A stretch of DNA of 64,000 bases from JAJDXO01 sp965221855 (GCA_965221855.1 CBDCSV010000004.1:1-64000); one strand, 5' to 3'; positions 35,114 to 43,859 are shown, counted from the stretch's first letter. The notes: generated by a model not told the origin, from the letters alone. Numbers and translations: made by a program.

Positions 35114-37549
35114 TTATCTCTCTTCCAGTGTATAGCCGAGCGCACGATAGCCCGCGCGCCGTTTGGCGGCCATTCGGGCCAGAACCGGAATAGCCGCATC
35201 AACATAATCAATGACGAGCACATCTTGCTTGTCGGCATGCGTGCGATGCAGGCGTCCGACATATTGGGCCAGCGTGCCTTTCCATGCGATGGGCATTGTC
35301 AGGAACAATGTATCCAGCCGGGCGTCATCGAAGCCTTCTCCGATATATCTTCCAGTGGCAAGGATCAGCCGCTCTTCACTGTCTGCAACATTCAACCCTG
35401 CCTGTGCGGCTTTCCGGGCTTTGACCGACAGGCCCCCGCGCAACACGACGACACCTTTTACAAAGCGAGAGAACCGATCAGCTAGAGCATCAACGTGATC
35501 CTTGCGCTCGGTCAGGACAAGAGGCGAGCGTCCGTCCTCAAGCACGCGCAAAACATCATCGAAGATCATGTCATTGCGCTCGCGATCCTCCGCAAGAGCA
35601 GCGTAAATCCCTGATATGGGCGGACGCTCAAGTGTCGCCAGAGCCTCGGGCAGTCTGAACCGGGTCGACCGTTCGCGAACCCGGTATGCAATCCCAAGCT
35701 CGGCGGCCTGCGTCTTGGCATTCACGCGGTGACGCACTGGCCCGCATTGCATGAAGAGGATTGGATGGTGTCCATCCTTACGAGTCACCGTGGCCGATAA
35801 ACCGGTCACATAGCGCGCCTTTGACCGCCGCGCCACCCGCTCTAAACTGACTGCGGGCAGATGGTGGCATTCATCAATGATCAGGTTGGCATAATTGGCA
35901 ACGCTGTTATCAACCTCGCCTTTCCGAACCAAGCTCTGTATGAGTGCCACATCGACAATACCCGTGGGTTTTCGCTTGCCGCCCCCGATTACGCCGATCT
36001 GTTCCGGGTCGATGGTTAGAAAAACCTTCAAGCACTCAATCCATTGGGAGAGCAATTCCCGGCGATGCACGAGGATAAGCGTATTACGGGCGCGATGCGC
36101 CATCAGCGCAACGGCAACAACTGTCTTGCCAAACGCTGTTGTCGCCGCCAGCACGCCGGTTTCATGCGCCGTCAGGGCCTTGAACGCCTGCTGCTGGGCA
36201 AGCTGTAACTCGCCGCGAAACCGCACTGTTTCCGGCAAGCTGGCTCCGGTTTCGCGCAAATCTTCTATCCCGGCGCGGATGCCATGATTGGCCAGGAGTG
36301 CGACAGCATCGTCGAAACATCCGCGCGGCAAAGCCACATGCCTAGCATGAAGCTCGGCGCAGGAGATGATCCTCGGTTTCCCGAAAGTCGGCAACCGCAT
36401 CGCCTGAGCGCGATAGAATTCCGGGTTCTGAAACGCCGCTAGGCGAACCAGTTTTGCAATCATGCCAGAGGACAGTTCCGTTCGCTCAATATAGACCTGA
36501 TCAGCAAAGACCAGCTTGACCTCGGGCGGCATCGGACCGTCCAGATGGCTCGGTTTGCCGGATCGCGACGGCGTCAGTTCCCAAGGCTGATCGGCATGCT
36601 CGTCCTCTACAGGCAGACGCACGCTAAAGACCCGACCGGCCCGTTCAGCGGTTTCAACCTGCCGGGTAAGCGTTTCCGGCGACAGTCTTTCCAGGGAAGA
36701 CAAATAAGCCCACTGATCCTCATGAGCACGCAACGTAGTATCAACGAAAACGCTATTGCCCTTCTGTCGAGCCTCGTGCTGGAGTGGAAGCGCGATCAGG
36801 TTCCCGAACCCGCCGAGCGGCCGTGTATCCTGGCTCGGAAACAAGCGATCATAAGAGGCAAATCCGATCTCCGGCCGCCTATCCATCGTTTGCGTTATCA
36901 ACGCCGATCCGAACTGACGCACCGTCCGTGCGGATACCGGTTCGGTAAAAAATATCCAGACATGGCCGCCTTTGCCGGACCTTGATCGCTCCAGCGCGGC
37001 TGGCACCTCATTTGCCCGACAGGTGGCCAGCAATGCAGTGGCATCCTCGGCCCAGCAGTCCTTGTCAAAATCCACCGCTAAAAATCGGACCGTATCATCG
37101 CTCAATATCGGATAGACGCCAGCAACGAACTCTCCACGCAGATGCCTTGCAACCATATCTTCACCAAAGGGTATGAACTTCTGGTTCGGGCAGTCACTGC
37201 ATTTGACCTTTGGCTTCCCGCATAGAGGCCTTACCCATTCGTTCCAGCAGAGTGGCGAATATCCGGCGCGTCCGGTCTTTACGCTCTCCCAGCGTACCGC
37301 AAACACATCGTCACGCCCGGTGAACAGATGACGAAATAGGGCCACTTTCTCAGATGCAGGTGACTGGTTCGTAACCAGGGCTGAGCGACCAGGGGTGTCG
37401 CGGGCATGGCGCGTAAAATCCCCGCCTCTCCGCTTCATCTCCAATCCGAGTGTCTCCGCTTCTTTCAAAAGCTGTACCCGCTCAGCTTCCAGCGCCTTCA
37501 AGCGAGCTCGAATGCGGGCGAGTTCAGCAGAGGTTCGGGTCGGATTCAT
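35114..37549 (-). CDS. TOTE-type primase-helicase (AEP fused to SF2 helicase)
   Basis: About 811 residues from the ATG after GGAAAGG. A short coiled coil (residues 1-40) precedes an archaeo-eukaryotic primase domain: VFAVRWESVKTGRAGYSP, a zinc-binding CGKPKVKCSDCPNQKF, FLAVDFDKDCW (metal-binding Asp pair) and SRSGKGGHVWIFF. After a linker comes an SF2 helicase: ATTAFGKTVVAVALM (Walker A variant), LIIDECHHLPA (motif II), GLSATVTRKDG (III) and QYVGRLHRTHA (VI). This architecture matches the primase-helicase of TOTE conflict systems, thought to act in defence against invading DNA. No second defence gene is adjacent. The frame is intact. Confidence 0.8.
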   Translation of the reverse strand: MNPTRTSAELARIRARLKALEAERVQLLKEAETLGLEMKRRGGDFTRHARDTPGRSALVTNQSPASEKVALFRHLFTGRDDVFAVRWESVKTGRAGYSPLCWNEWVRPLCGKPKVKCSDCPNQKFIPFGEDMVARHLRGEFVAGVYPILSDDTVRFLAVDFDKDCWAEDATALLATCRANEVPAALERSRSGKGGHVWIFFTEPVSARTVRQFGSALITQTMDRRPEIGFASYDRLFPSQDTRPLGGFGNLIALPLQHEARQKGNSVFVDTTLRAHEDQWAYLSSLERLSPETLTRQVETAERAGRVFSVRLPVEDEHADQPWELTPSRSGKPSHLDGPMPPEVKLVFADQVYIERTELSSGMIAKLVRLAAFQNPEFYRAQAMRLPTFGKPRIISCAELHARHVALPRGCFDDAVALLANHGIRAGIEDLRETGASLPETVRFRGELQLAQQQAFKALTAHETGVLAATTAFGKTVVAVALMAHRARNTLILVHRRELLSQWIECLKVFLTIDPEQIGVIGGGKRKPTGIVDVALIQSLVRKGEVDNSVANYANLIIDECHHLPAVSLERVARRSKARYVTGLSATVTRKDGHHPILFMQCGPVRHRVNAKTQAAELGIAYRVRERSTRFRLPEALATLERPPISGIYAALAEDRERNDMIFDDVLRVLEDGRSPLVLTERKDHVDALADRFSRFVKGVVVLRGGLSVKARKAAQAGLNVADSEERLILATGRYIGEGFDDARLDTLFLTMPIAWKGTLAQYVGRLHRTHADKQDVLVIDYVDAAIPVLARMAAKRRAGYRALGYTLEER

Positions 37550-37793
37550 CAAGCACCTTTCCGCAACGCACATAGGCCAACGGACGCACGCAGCTTCAGT
37601 ATCTGAAGCAGCGCACTAGACATGTCCTTGACCTGAACCGGATCGACCGTGCCGCCTGGCTCGACACCTCGCGCCGATCCATCATGCAGCCATGACCCGT
37701 TGCATCCGCAACGCACTGACATAGCCTACCGCGCTTCTATCCGCTACTGCTGACGGTGACGGTTTCCGGTCGCCGCAGCGCCGACGGGACCGA

Positions 37794-38753
37794 TCAAGTT
37801 CCGTTCACGACGATCCGCCGGAGGATATAGTCACCTTCCGTGTTGACCAATTCCACCCCCTCGAAGGGATCACGAAAGCCACTATCCTTGGCGGTGAGTA
37901 TCTCACGCCCATCGGCGCTGACCGACATTCGACCCACCGCGTCCCGGGTCCATGTCAGGACATGTGGTTTCTTGTCCTCCAATATGATCGCCTCCGAGGA
38001 ATTCGCGAGATCGGTTACACCCCGCGTGGAATATGACTGCAGGGTAAACGACGGTGTTGCCCCTGACCGGTAAATCAGCCGGTAGCCGGCTTGCCGCATT
38101 CTACCCTGATACGTGCTGATGGCCAGCGCGCCTCGCTCGCGGCGCCACGAGGTAAAAACCATCTCAGCCGAGAAAGCATTACCGATCGCCGTGGCAACAT
38201 GGATCGCCGCCCGCCGGTCCTGATTGGACTTGCCACCTGACCGCGACGCGGTTATCGAAGAGCCCGCTTGGCCATCGCCAAGCGCCTGCCCAAGCAAACC
38301 ACCCAGAATCTGACCAACAACTTCCTCGTTGGAGAGGTCACCTTTCTCCCGGGTCTCACTGGCCGCGGCTTCCGAGAAACCGCCGCGCAGCCCAAAACCG
38401 GGTTCGATTCCGAACTTCCCTTCGGTGACAACCCAGCTTGGGTTAGCCGTAAAATTGCCGTCCGAGAAATCGTCGCTCAGGAACTTCCGGCGCCACGGGT
38501 TATCGTACTTGCGGGACAAATTCCGGAGATCGCGGAGAAAAGCCGGGCTCGCGGCCCGCGAGCGTTCGGCCGCGTCGATCAAGACGTTGAGTTCGTCGAC
38601 AACGCCCTGCATACCGCTCGCCGCCTGTTCGTCGGGATTCTGCCAAGGCTTATATCGCGATTGCGCAAGGACGCCGCCGGACAGCAGGGAGATTGACAGA
38701 GCCCAAAGGGCGGCAATCAACAAAATCTTCTTGGCCACCTTGAACGTCCGCAT
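37794..38753 (-). CDS. Secreted protein of unknown function with a beta-sandwich-like domain
   Basis: About 319 residues; ATG 38753 follows GGTGGAGG. A signal peptide (MRTFKVAKKILLIAALWALSISLL..VLAQ) leads to a helical region (residues 35-80), then SDDFSDGNFTANPSWVVTEGK, a motif common in jelly-roll or laminin-G-like domains, and a long beta-rich part ending YILRRIVVNGT. A flexible Gly/Ser insertion sits near residue 150. Periplasmic or surface location is expected; function unknown. IS630 type D begins 80 bases upstream and may have cut its promoter. Confidence 0.65.
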   Translation of the reverse strand: MRTFKVAKKILLIAALWALSISLLSGGVLAQSRYKPWQNPDEQAASGMQGVVDELNVLIDAAERSRAASPAFLRDLRNLSRKYDNPWRRKFLSDDFSDGNFTANPSWVVTEGKFGIEPGFGLRGGFSEAAASETREKGDLSNEEVVGQILGGLLGQALGDGQAGSSITASRSGGKSNQDRRAAIHVATAIGNAFSAEMVFTSWRRERGALAISTYQGRMRQAGYRLIYRSGATPSFTLQSYSTRGVTDLANSSEAIILEDKKPHVLTWTRDAVGRMSVSADGREILTAKDSGFRDPFEGVELVNTEGDYILRRIVVNGT

Positions 38754-38832
38754 GAAGACCTCCACCGTCAATCACTTTGGTATGGTGATTCAGCGCACTA
38801 AACTATATTCGGGCCGCTGCGGTTTCAACTGC

Positions 38833-39889
38833 TAGAGCATTTTCTGATCACACCCGGTCATAGCCTGCGGCAGTGAAGTAGTTTTGGCACTCGGATTGGG
38901 TGACTGTGTCGATGGCGGTTGCGATGGCGTCGTAGAGGTCGTCGACGGTTCTGGCTGCGGTCTTTTTGAGGAGGGCCTTGAGCTTTGCGAAGGCCATCTC
39001 GATTGGGTTGAAGTCGGGTGAGTAGGGCGGCAGGAAGCGGAGCTCGGCGCCGGCGTCTTCGATGGCCTTACGCACGCTGGCGGGCTTATGGGCTGGCAGA
39101 TTGTCCATAATGACGATGTCTCCGGGTTTGAGGGTTGGGACCAGGATTTGCTCGACATAGGCAAGGAAGGCTGCCCCGGTCATCGCCCCATCGATGGTCA
39201 TGGGGGCGAGGATGCCGTCGAGCGTGAGAGCAGCGACCAAAGTGGTGGTCTTCCAGTGGCCGTGAGGGATGGCGGCTTGGCAGCGCTGCCCGCGCGGCGC
39301 GCGGCCATAGCGCCGGGCCATCTTGGTCGATGTGCCGGTCTCGTCGATGAAGACCAGCCGCTCCGGCATCAGGCCGGGCTGCGCCTCGGCCCAGGCCTGC
39401 CGGCGCGCCAAGACATCAGGACGTTGCTGCTCGCTGGCGTGCGCGGTTTTTTTTGAAGGTCATGCCGTGGCGGTCGAGCAGCCGCCAGACCGTGCTCGGG
39501 GCAACCCGAAGCCCGTGCACCTCCTCCAGACAGGCTGCGATCTCGGCCAGGGTGATGTCCGGTGTCTCCGTGACAAGCGCCAGAACCTCCTCGGCATACG
39601 CTTCAAGGCGGTGAGAGCGGCGGTCCCCGCCTTGCGGCCGGGGCCGCACATCACCCCGCTGCCGCCACTGATCAACCCATTTGATCGCCGTCGAGGCCGC
39701 AACCCCAAAAACCTTCGCCGCAGACCGACGCGACATCCCGCCGTCCACCGCCGCAACCAACCGATGTCGTAGATCATTCGAAAGTGGTCTCGTCATGCAG
39801 GCTGGCCTCCTTCACCAGCCCACATCTTGAATCAGAAATCAGAGACTTTGGGAATCCCTAACGATTCCGTCAGATCAGAAAACTCTCTA
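38833..39889 (-). mobile_element. IS630-family insertion sequence, type D
   Basis: 1,057 bp with TA at both edges (38833, 39888) and ends TAGAGCATTTTCTGATC / GATCAGAAAACTCTCTA. The leader AGGGATTCCCAA...TGATTCAAGATG is shared with copies A and B, so they are relatives, but the transposase differs. Confidence 0.85.
38848..39796 (-). CDS. IS630 type D transposase, two frames joined at an A8 site
   Basis: First frame 39796-39416: MTRPLSNDLRHRLVAAVDGG with an IS630 helix-turn-helix, ending near HGMTFKKNRARQ. The A8 run (T8 at 39447-39454 on the plus strand) is where the second frame takes over, giving LVFIDETGTSTKM, IVIMDNLPAHKPAS and DFNPIEMAFAKLK, ending YFTAAGYDRV at 38848. Complete DDE triad; frameshift or slippage needed. 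Confidence 0.85.
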
Positions 39890-40107
39890 ATTTCCTTGAT
39901 TGCTAATTTCCTTGATTGTTCGAGGCCGGGGATCAAGCGCCCCGGTCTGTGGTCGACCTGCGCGAACGCGCCTCTGTCAACGCTTAACCTCCATCCTCGC
40001 GGATGACGGCCCATGGCTCGGGGTAATGGCTGATCTTTTTCCTCCTGCCGGACTTTCAGCGGCTGAACTGTCACCAGTTGGCGTGGCGCGCATAATCGAC
40101 GAATTCC

Positions 40108-40335
40108 CTATCGGACCTGCAACGCCACGTCCAGCGTGAGCGATGTCATCAGCCCCACCAGCATCTCGCCGACCCTGCGGTCGATGGCGGCACCGGGGAT
40201 GCTCTGACACCAGCGGCTCGCCGTCTGATGACCTTCATAGCTGCATAGGTAGTAGGGATGCAGACCCCCTTCGCGCCACGCTCGCGGCCTCGTTCCGCTC
40301 GCCGTGCCCCGGCTCCGCCGATCGCCGGCGCTCAC
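40108..40335 (-). pseudogene. Fragment of a serine recombinase (zinc-ribbon region)
   Basis: The stretch YYLCSYEGHQTASRWCQSIP and AIDRRVGEMLVGLMTSLTL resembles the zinc beta-ribbon and following region of large serine recombinases. It ends at a stop (QVR) well before the usual C-terminus, and no catalytic domain is present upstream, where IS630 type C begins. The rest of 39890-40107 has no gene. Remnant of an integrated element. Confidence 0.5.
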
Positions 40336-40345
40336 GCGCCGCGAT

Positions 40346-40796
40346 TAGAGCGTGATCTGATCTGATTGAATCGATTTGGGTTTTCACGGGGGTTCACGGT
40401 TCTTGTGATTTGTGCTTCAAGATGTTGGCCGGGTTGAGGAGGCCGGCTGAGATGTCGAAAGCCCTTTCCCTTGATCTTCGCAATCGTGTTCTGTCGTTGG
40501 TTTCTGCGGGCCTGAGCCATAGAGCGGCCGGTGCGCGTTTTGGTGTAAGCGCGGCGAGTGTGAGCCGCTGGCGTGGGCTGGCGCGCGAGCAGGGAGACGC
40601 CCGCCCGAAGGCGCTTGGCGGGGACCGCCGCTCGGGGCGTATCGAGGCGCAGCGCGATGTGATCCTGGGTCTTCTTGAGGGGAAGCGGGACATGACTATT
40701 GAGGAGTTGCGCGCGGCTCTCGGGGAGAGGGGCCACATCTTCAGCTACGGGTCGATACAGCGCTTCCTAGTGCGCCACGGCATCACGCGTAAAAAA
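40346..40796 (+). pseudogene. 5' half of the IS630 type C element
   Basis: Left end TAGAGCGTGATCTGATC matches the inverted end at 34761. The frame from ATG 40452 reads MSKALSLDLRNRVLSLVSAG through an HTH (SAASVSRWRG) to FLVRHGITRKK, where an A7 run at 40790-40796 ends the element-like sequence and the HEPN gene region begins. The DDE domain is missing here. Confidence 0.8.
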
Positions 40797-41586
40797 AGGG
40801 GCTTATAAAGAAAGGTTGACTGTGGGAAGGAATCAGCCATGATTGGCGGATGTTCAAATAATTTGCTGAATCAAGAAGCTCATTTTCTGTCACTGTCTTG
40901 GCCGCTTCGCCTGTGTGCATAATGCCATTTCTAATCCGCACATATTCATCTAGCGCACCAATGGCAAGTTTCTGAGTCTCGTTTGTTTGCGTCGATTTGA
41001 AATGCGCTCGCAGCACTCTTGATTTTGCTAGTTCCTGCCAAACGTCGCCCGGAACACCAATTTCTTCCAGCAACTCAGCTACTCTCAATGAGGTACAGTT
41101 TCCGATAAAAAGTGAAAAGCAACTGATATTCAGTTCGAAATTGCTGTTGCCGGGAGTGCAAGTCCCAAGTTTTCTCGAAATTTCGTCGTAGTTTATTTCT
41201 CTCCCAGGGATACCTCGGTTCAGAGTCTGAAGTGCTCGGCCCGAGTTTACGAGGTTTGTTCGGCGAATTTCGTCAGGCAAGTCGTCATAGGTTTCCGCAC
41301 GTTCCGCAGCTAACGTTGCTGCCTCTTCAGTGCACTTCTTGATATGTGCTTCCAATACTGAGCCAAACTGGACATAGAGGCCTCGATATAGCGTGTCTGG
41401 AGAGGTCGTCTTGGCTGAAAAAAAATCGGCCAGTACTTGCTTTGCTTCTGACGAAATGCCCTCCCAGCTAATTACCTCTGAGGCACTGGCGTGCAACCGC
41501 TGACGGGTAGTAATCAGTTCAAGGTTAGCGACGATATCGTCGAGAAGCCTCTTTGCCTCGACCGCCGCGTCTGAGAATCCAGACAT
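40783..41586 (-). CDS. RiboL-PSP-HEPN-type nuclease (MAE_28990-like), last residues replaced
   Basis: 267 residues. RTNLVNSGRALQTLNRGIPG, then INYDEISRKLG and the C-terminal helix EYVRIRNGIMHTGEA, which holds the HEPN catalytic pattern R-x4-H. Such HEPN proteins cleave RNA and occur in toxin-antitoxin and phage-abortive systems, often next to DUF262 genes. The upstream neighbour here is the C-terminal half of a DUF262 gene ending four bases before this ATG. The last dozen residues (SPFFYA) are read from the IS630 type C fragment, so the native end is lost. Low GC compared with the housekeeping genes. Confidence 0.7.
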   Translation of the reverse strand: MSGFSDAAVEAKRLLDDIVANLELITTRQRLHASASEVISWEGISSEAKQVLADFFSAKTTSPDTLYRGLYVQFGSVLEAHIKKCTEEAATLAAERAETYDDLPDEIRRTNLVNSGRALQTLNRGIPGREINYDEISRKLGTCTPGNSNFELNISCFSLFIGNCTSLRVAELLEEIGVPGDVWQELAKSRVLRAHFKSTQTNETQKLAIGALDEYVRIRNGIMHTGEAAKTVTENELLDSANYLNIRQSWLIPSHSQPFFISPFFYA

Positions 41587-41590
41587 TGGC

Positions 41591-42256
41591 TCATTTTTCT
41601 AAGGCTGACGAAATCAAGTCGCGAACCCTCCGGATTCTTCGCTTTACCGCATCGGCTGTATTCGGACGACCGATAATCACGGCGTAGAGTTCAACTTCAC
41701 TCAGTGCGCTATCGAGAGCCTCCTTAATTTTTTTCTTGTTCTCTAGCAGTTCGTCGCGATGATCACGCAAGTTTGCAAATGAAATCATCAGCGCGTCATA
41801 GAGCGGTCTAGATAGCAAACGCCGACCAGCATCATTGGCAGGCAAGCGAAACAATTCCTCGCCAAATACTTCCGCCGCTAGGTCGAGAGATTCGTTGAAT
41901 AGTTCTCGCATTGTGTGGATTTCTGTATCGGGCAAGTGCCTGTTTTCTATCATGCACCTGTCTAACGTTGACCGAACAGACCCCCGAACATTTGAGGGGC
42001 TCCTAAAGGCAAAGAACCTAAGTACAATCTCGCAGTCCTTCATGTTGCTGTAGAGTGAATTCTTCCTAAGTTTCTCGCTAGGTTCGCCGTTGGAGCCAAT
42101 GTGCTCATCATGGGCTGGAATTCCCCAAGCATCGGTAAATTGCCGACCGCTGGCCAACTCAACAATTAGATCGTTAAACGGTCCCGCGTAGAGACAGTTT
42201 CTTAGTTCTTGCGCGTTAAGTTTAACTCCCCCTGTGTTAAGCCGATCAAAAACCTG
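41591..42256 (-). pseudogene. DUF262 gene, C-terminal half
   Basis: Reading leftward from 42256 the frame is QVFDRLNTGGVKLNAQELRN, the conserved middle motif of DUF262 proteins, then ...FNDLIVELASGRQFTDAWG and a helical C-terminal domain to SALEK at 41591. No own start exists at the left. The first codons CAG GTT TT duplicate the last ones of the half at 23546-24117; joining them gives one protein of about 410 residues, ...GDIRTQVFDRLNTGG.... Confidence 0.88.
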
Positions 42257-43322
42257 GGGGATTATATATTTAACTTGCCAAAGGGTGTCAAATCGTCTAG
42301 TCTCTAATCATCGAATTGGAGACAGGAAATGGCCCAAAAAGCACCCGGAAAATCCCACCGCGAAGGCATTAGCCTGATCGAACTGGCAGAGATGTTTCCC
42401 GACGAAGCGGCGGCCGTCGCATGGTTCGAGGATATACGCTGGCCGGACGGGGAGCGCCATTGCGGCCATTGCGGGAGCGTCCGCGTTTCCGAAATTCCGA
42501 ACGCCAAGCCCATGCCGTACCGCTGCAAGGATTGCCGGTCGTATTTCTCCGTCCGCACCGGGACCATGATGGAAAGCTCGCGCCTGCCCCTCCGAAAATG
42601 GGCCTTCGCCGTTTATCTGTATGTGACCAATCTCAAAGGCGTGTCTTCGATGAAGCTGCACCGGGATCTGAAAGTCACGCAAAAGACGGCTTGGTTCATG
42701 CTGCACCGGCTGCGGGACGCATGGGACGAAAGCGGCCTGGGACAATTCGGCGGCCCCGTCGAGGCGGACGAAACCTATATCGGCGGCAAACGTAAGAACA
42801 TGCCCCGTTCCAAGCGCAAGACGATGGAAGGCCGCGGGGCCGTGGGCAAAGCGGCAATCGTCGGATCAAAAGACCGGGAGACGAACAAGGTTGCCGCCCG
42901 TCACGTTCCGAGCAGCGAAGCGAAGCACGTCGCCGGCTTCGTCGCCGAAAAGACTGCGCTGGGTGCGACGGTCTACACTGACGAAGCCAAGGCATATAAC
43001 GCGCTTAAGCCCGGATACGATCACCACGCCGTCAACCATTCCGTCGGGGAATACGTCCGGGGCCAGGCGCACACCAACGGAATCGAGTCGTTCTGGTCGA
43101 TGCTGAAACGCGGCTATCAGGGCACCTACCACAAAATGAGCGAAAAGCATCTGCAACGCTATGTCGCCGAATTCGCACAGCGTCACAACATCCGGGAAGC
43201 GGGAACGCTGGACCAAATGGGCGACGTCTTCGCCGGGATGATCGGTCAGCGATTGATGTACAAAGACCTGATTTCCGACAACGGAATGGACAGCGGGGCG
43301 CGCTCGTAGCTTCTATCTGTGG
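42257..43322 (+). mobile_element. IS1595-family element, one end displaced
   Basis: The outer end (42257-42279) equals 24118-24140. It is flanked by AAAACCTG (42249-42256), the inverse of the duplication at 24110-24117. After the transposase stop at 43309 the expected matching end is missing; the sequence leaves the element near ATCTGTGG (43315-43322). The missing end is at 24118-24191. Confidence 0.8.
42329..43309 (+). CDS. IS1595-family transposase
   Basis: 326 residues. Zinc ribbon CGHCGS...RCKDCRSYFSVRTGT at residues 46-75, then the DDE domain: VEADETYIGGKRKN, ATVYTDEAKAYNAL and HTNGIESFWSMLKRGYQGT, with the final glutamate in the last motif. ISXO2-like transposases of this family give 8-bp duplications, as seen here. 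Frame intact. Confidence 0.92.
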   Translation: MAQKAPGKSHREGISLIELAEMFPDEAAAVAWFEDIRWPDGERHCGHCGSVRVSEIPNAKPMPYRCKDCRSYFSVRTGTMMESSRLPLRKWAFAVYLYVTNLKGVSSMKLHRDLKVTQKTAWFMLHRLRDAWDESGLGQFGGPVEADETYIGGKRKNMPRSKRKTMEGRGAVGKAAIVGSKDRETNKVAARHVPSSEAKHVAGFVAEKTALGATVYTDEAKAYNALKPGYDHHAVNHSVGEYVRGQAHTNGIESFWSMLKRGYQGTYHKMSEKHLQRYVAEFAQRHNIREAGTLDQMGDVFAGMIGQRLMYKDLISDNGMDSGARS

Positions 43323-43366
43323 GGGGTACTAGACTCGCCTCGTCAATATCTAGTAATCTGAACGAC

Positions 43367-43482
43367 GAACCCGGGAGAGCGGGAAACTCCCCCGGGTTCT
43401 TAAAACCGCGAATTGCTTAGACGGCGACGCGGAGTAGGCAAAAGCCTAAATCTCCCCTAGCCGTCAGTCAAGTAAATCGCGG
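43367..43482. ncRNA. Two strong hairpins upstream of a tRNA-like sequence; candidate structured RNA
   Basis: Hairpin 1: GAACCCGGG (43367-43375) with CCCGGGTTC (43391-43399), followed by TTAAAA. Hairpin 2 (43406-43482): CCGCGA with TCGCGG outside, GACGGC (43420) with GCCGTC (43460) inside, and TAGGC-AAAA-GCCTA at the tip, a nested stem of about 77 bases. No open frame of note. Hairpin 1 could be a terminator. Strand is uncertain because the stems are symmetric. Confidence 0.45.
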
Positions 43483-43493
43483 TATCGCCGGTG

Positions 43494-43569
43494 GACCCGG
43501 TGGCTCGAAAGGTTAGGCATGCCCCTTGCACGGTGCATCATGCCGGTTCGAATCCGGCCCGGGTCTCCA
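43494..43569 (+). tRNA. tRNA-like cloverleaf with encoded CCA, Cys-like, irregular anticodon arm
   Basis: Exactly 76 bases. Acceptor GACCCGG pairs perfectly with CCGGGTC, discriminator T and CCA follow. The T arm GCCGG-TTCGAAT-CCGGC is perfect. The D arm (GCTC...AGGC) is weak. In the anticodon arm, standard spacing gives loop CTTGCAC (anticodon TGC) but only two stem pairs; the alternative stem GCCCC/GGTGC has four pairs with a six-base loop TTGCAC, consistent with a GCA (Cys) anticodon that lost a base. Discriminator U and the D-loop GGTTAGGCA resemble tRNA-Cys. It is either a decayed tRNA-Cys or a tRNA-like element. Confidence 0.5.
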
Positions 43570-43574
43570 ACGAA

Positions 43575-43733
43575 TCAATTCTTTTTGGGTTGGCCGATTT
43601 TCGTTTCCCGATCGGCGGGCGGGCGCTCCAGTTTCTCGTTTGCGTCGGCTTGTGGGTTGGTCTCGCTGAACGCCTGACGCATGGCTTTCGCGAGCAAATC
43701 CATATTGTCGTCTGTCTGATTCCGCTGTCCCAT
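43575..43733 (-). CDS. Small hypothetical protein
   Basis: 52 residues from ATG 43733: MGQRNQTDDNMDLLAKAMRQ then a charged tail ending KIGQPKKN. It reads like an amphipathic helix plus disordered tail. No family recognised, no clear ribosome site. It ends six bases beside the tRNA-like sequence on the opposite strand. Confidence 0.35.
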   Translation of the reverse strand: MGQRNQTDDNMDLLAKAMRQAFSETNPQADANEKLERPPADRETKIGQPKKN

Positions 43734-43859
43734 CCAGTCACCAATTTAGCCCATTTTGACCCATTGTATCCCACAATCCTTTAAAGGATGTCAAATCAAG
43801 CCCACCTTCGCAACCTAGTGGATGGACCGCGAACGATCAACCAATCATCGCCTTTTCGT

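Noticed and set aside
43360..43569. Permuted alphaproteobacterial tmRNA
   Set aside because: No tag reading frame of the AANDN type was found, and the acceptor halves lie within one 76-base unit instead of being separated by the mRNA-like part.
43538..43774. A 78-codon minus-strand frame ending TRAGFEPA
   Set aside because: It is the antisense of the T arm, a common artefact beside tRNAs; a different frame gives the small protein listed.
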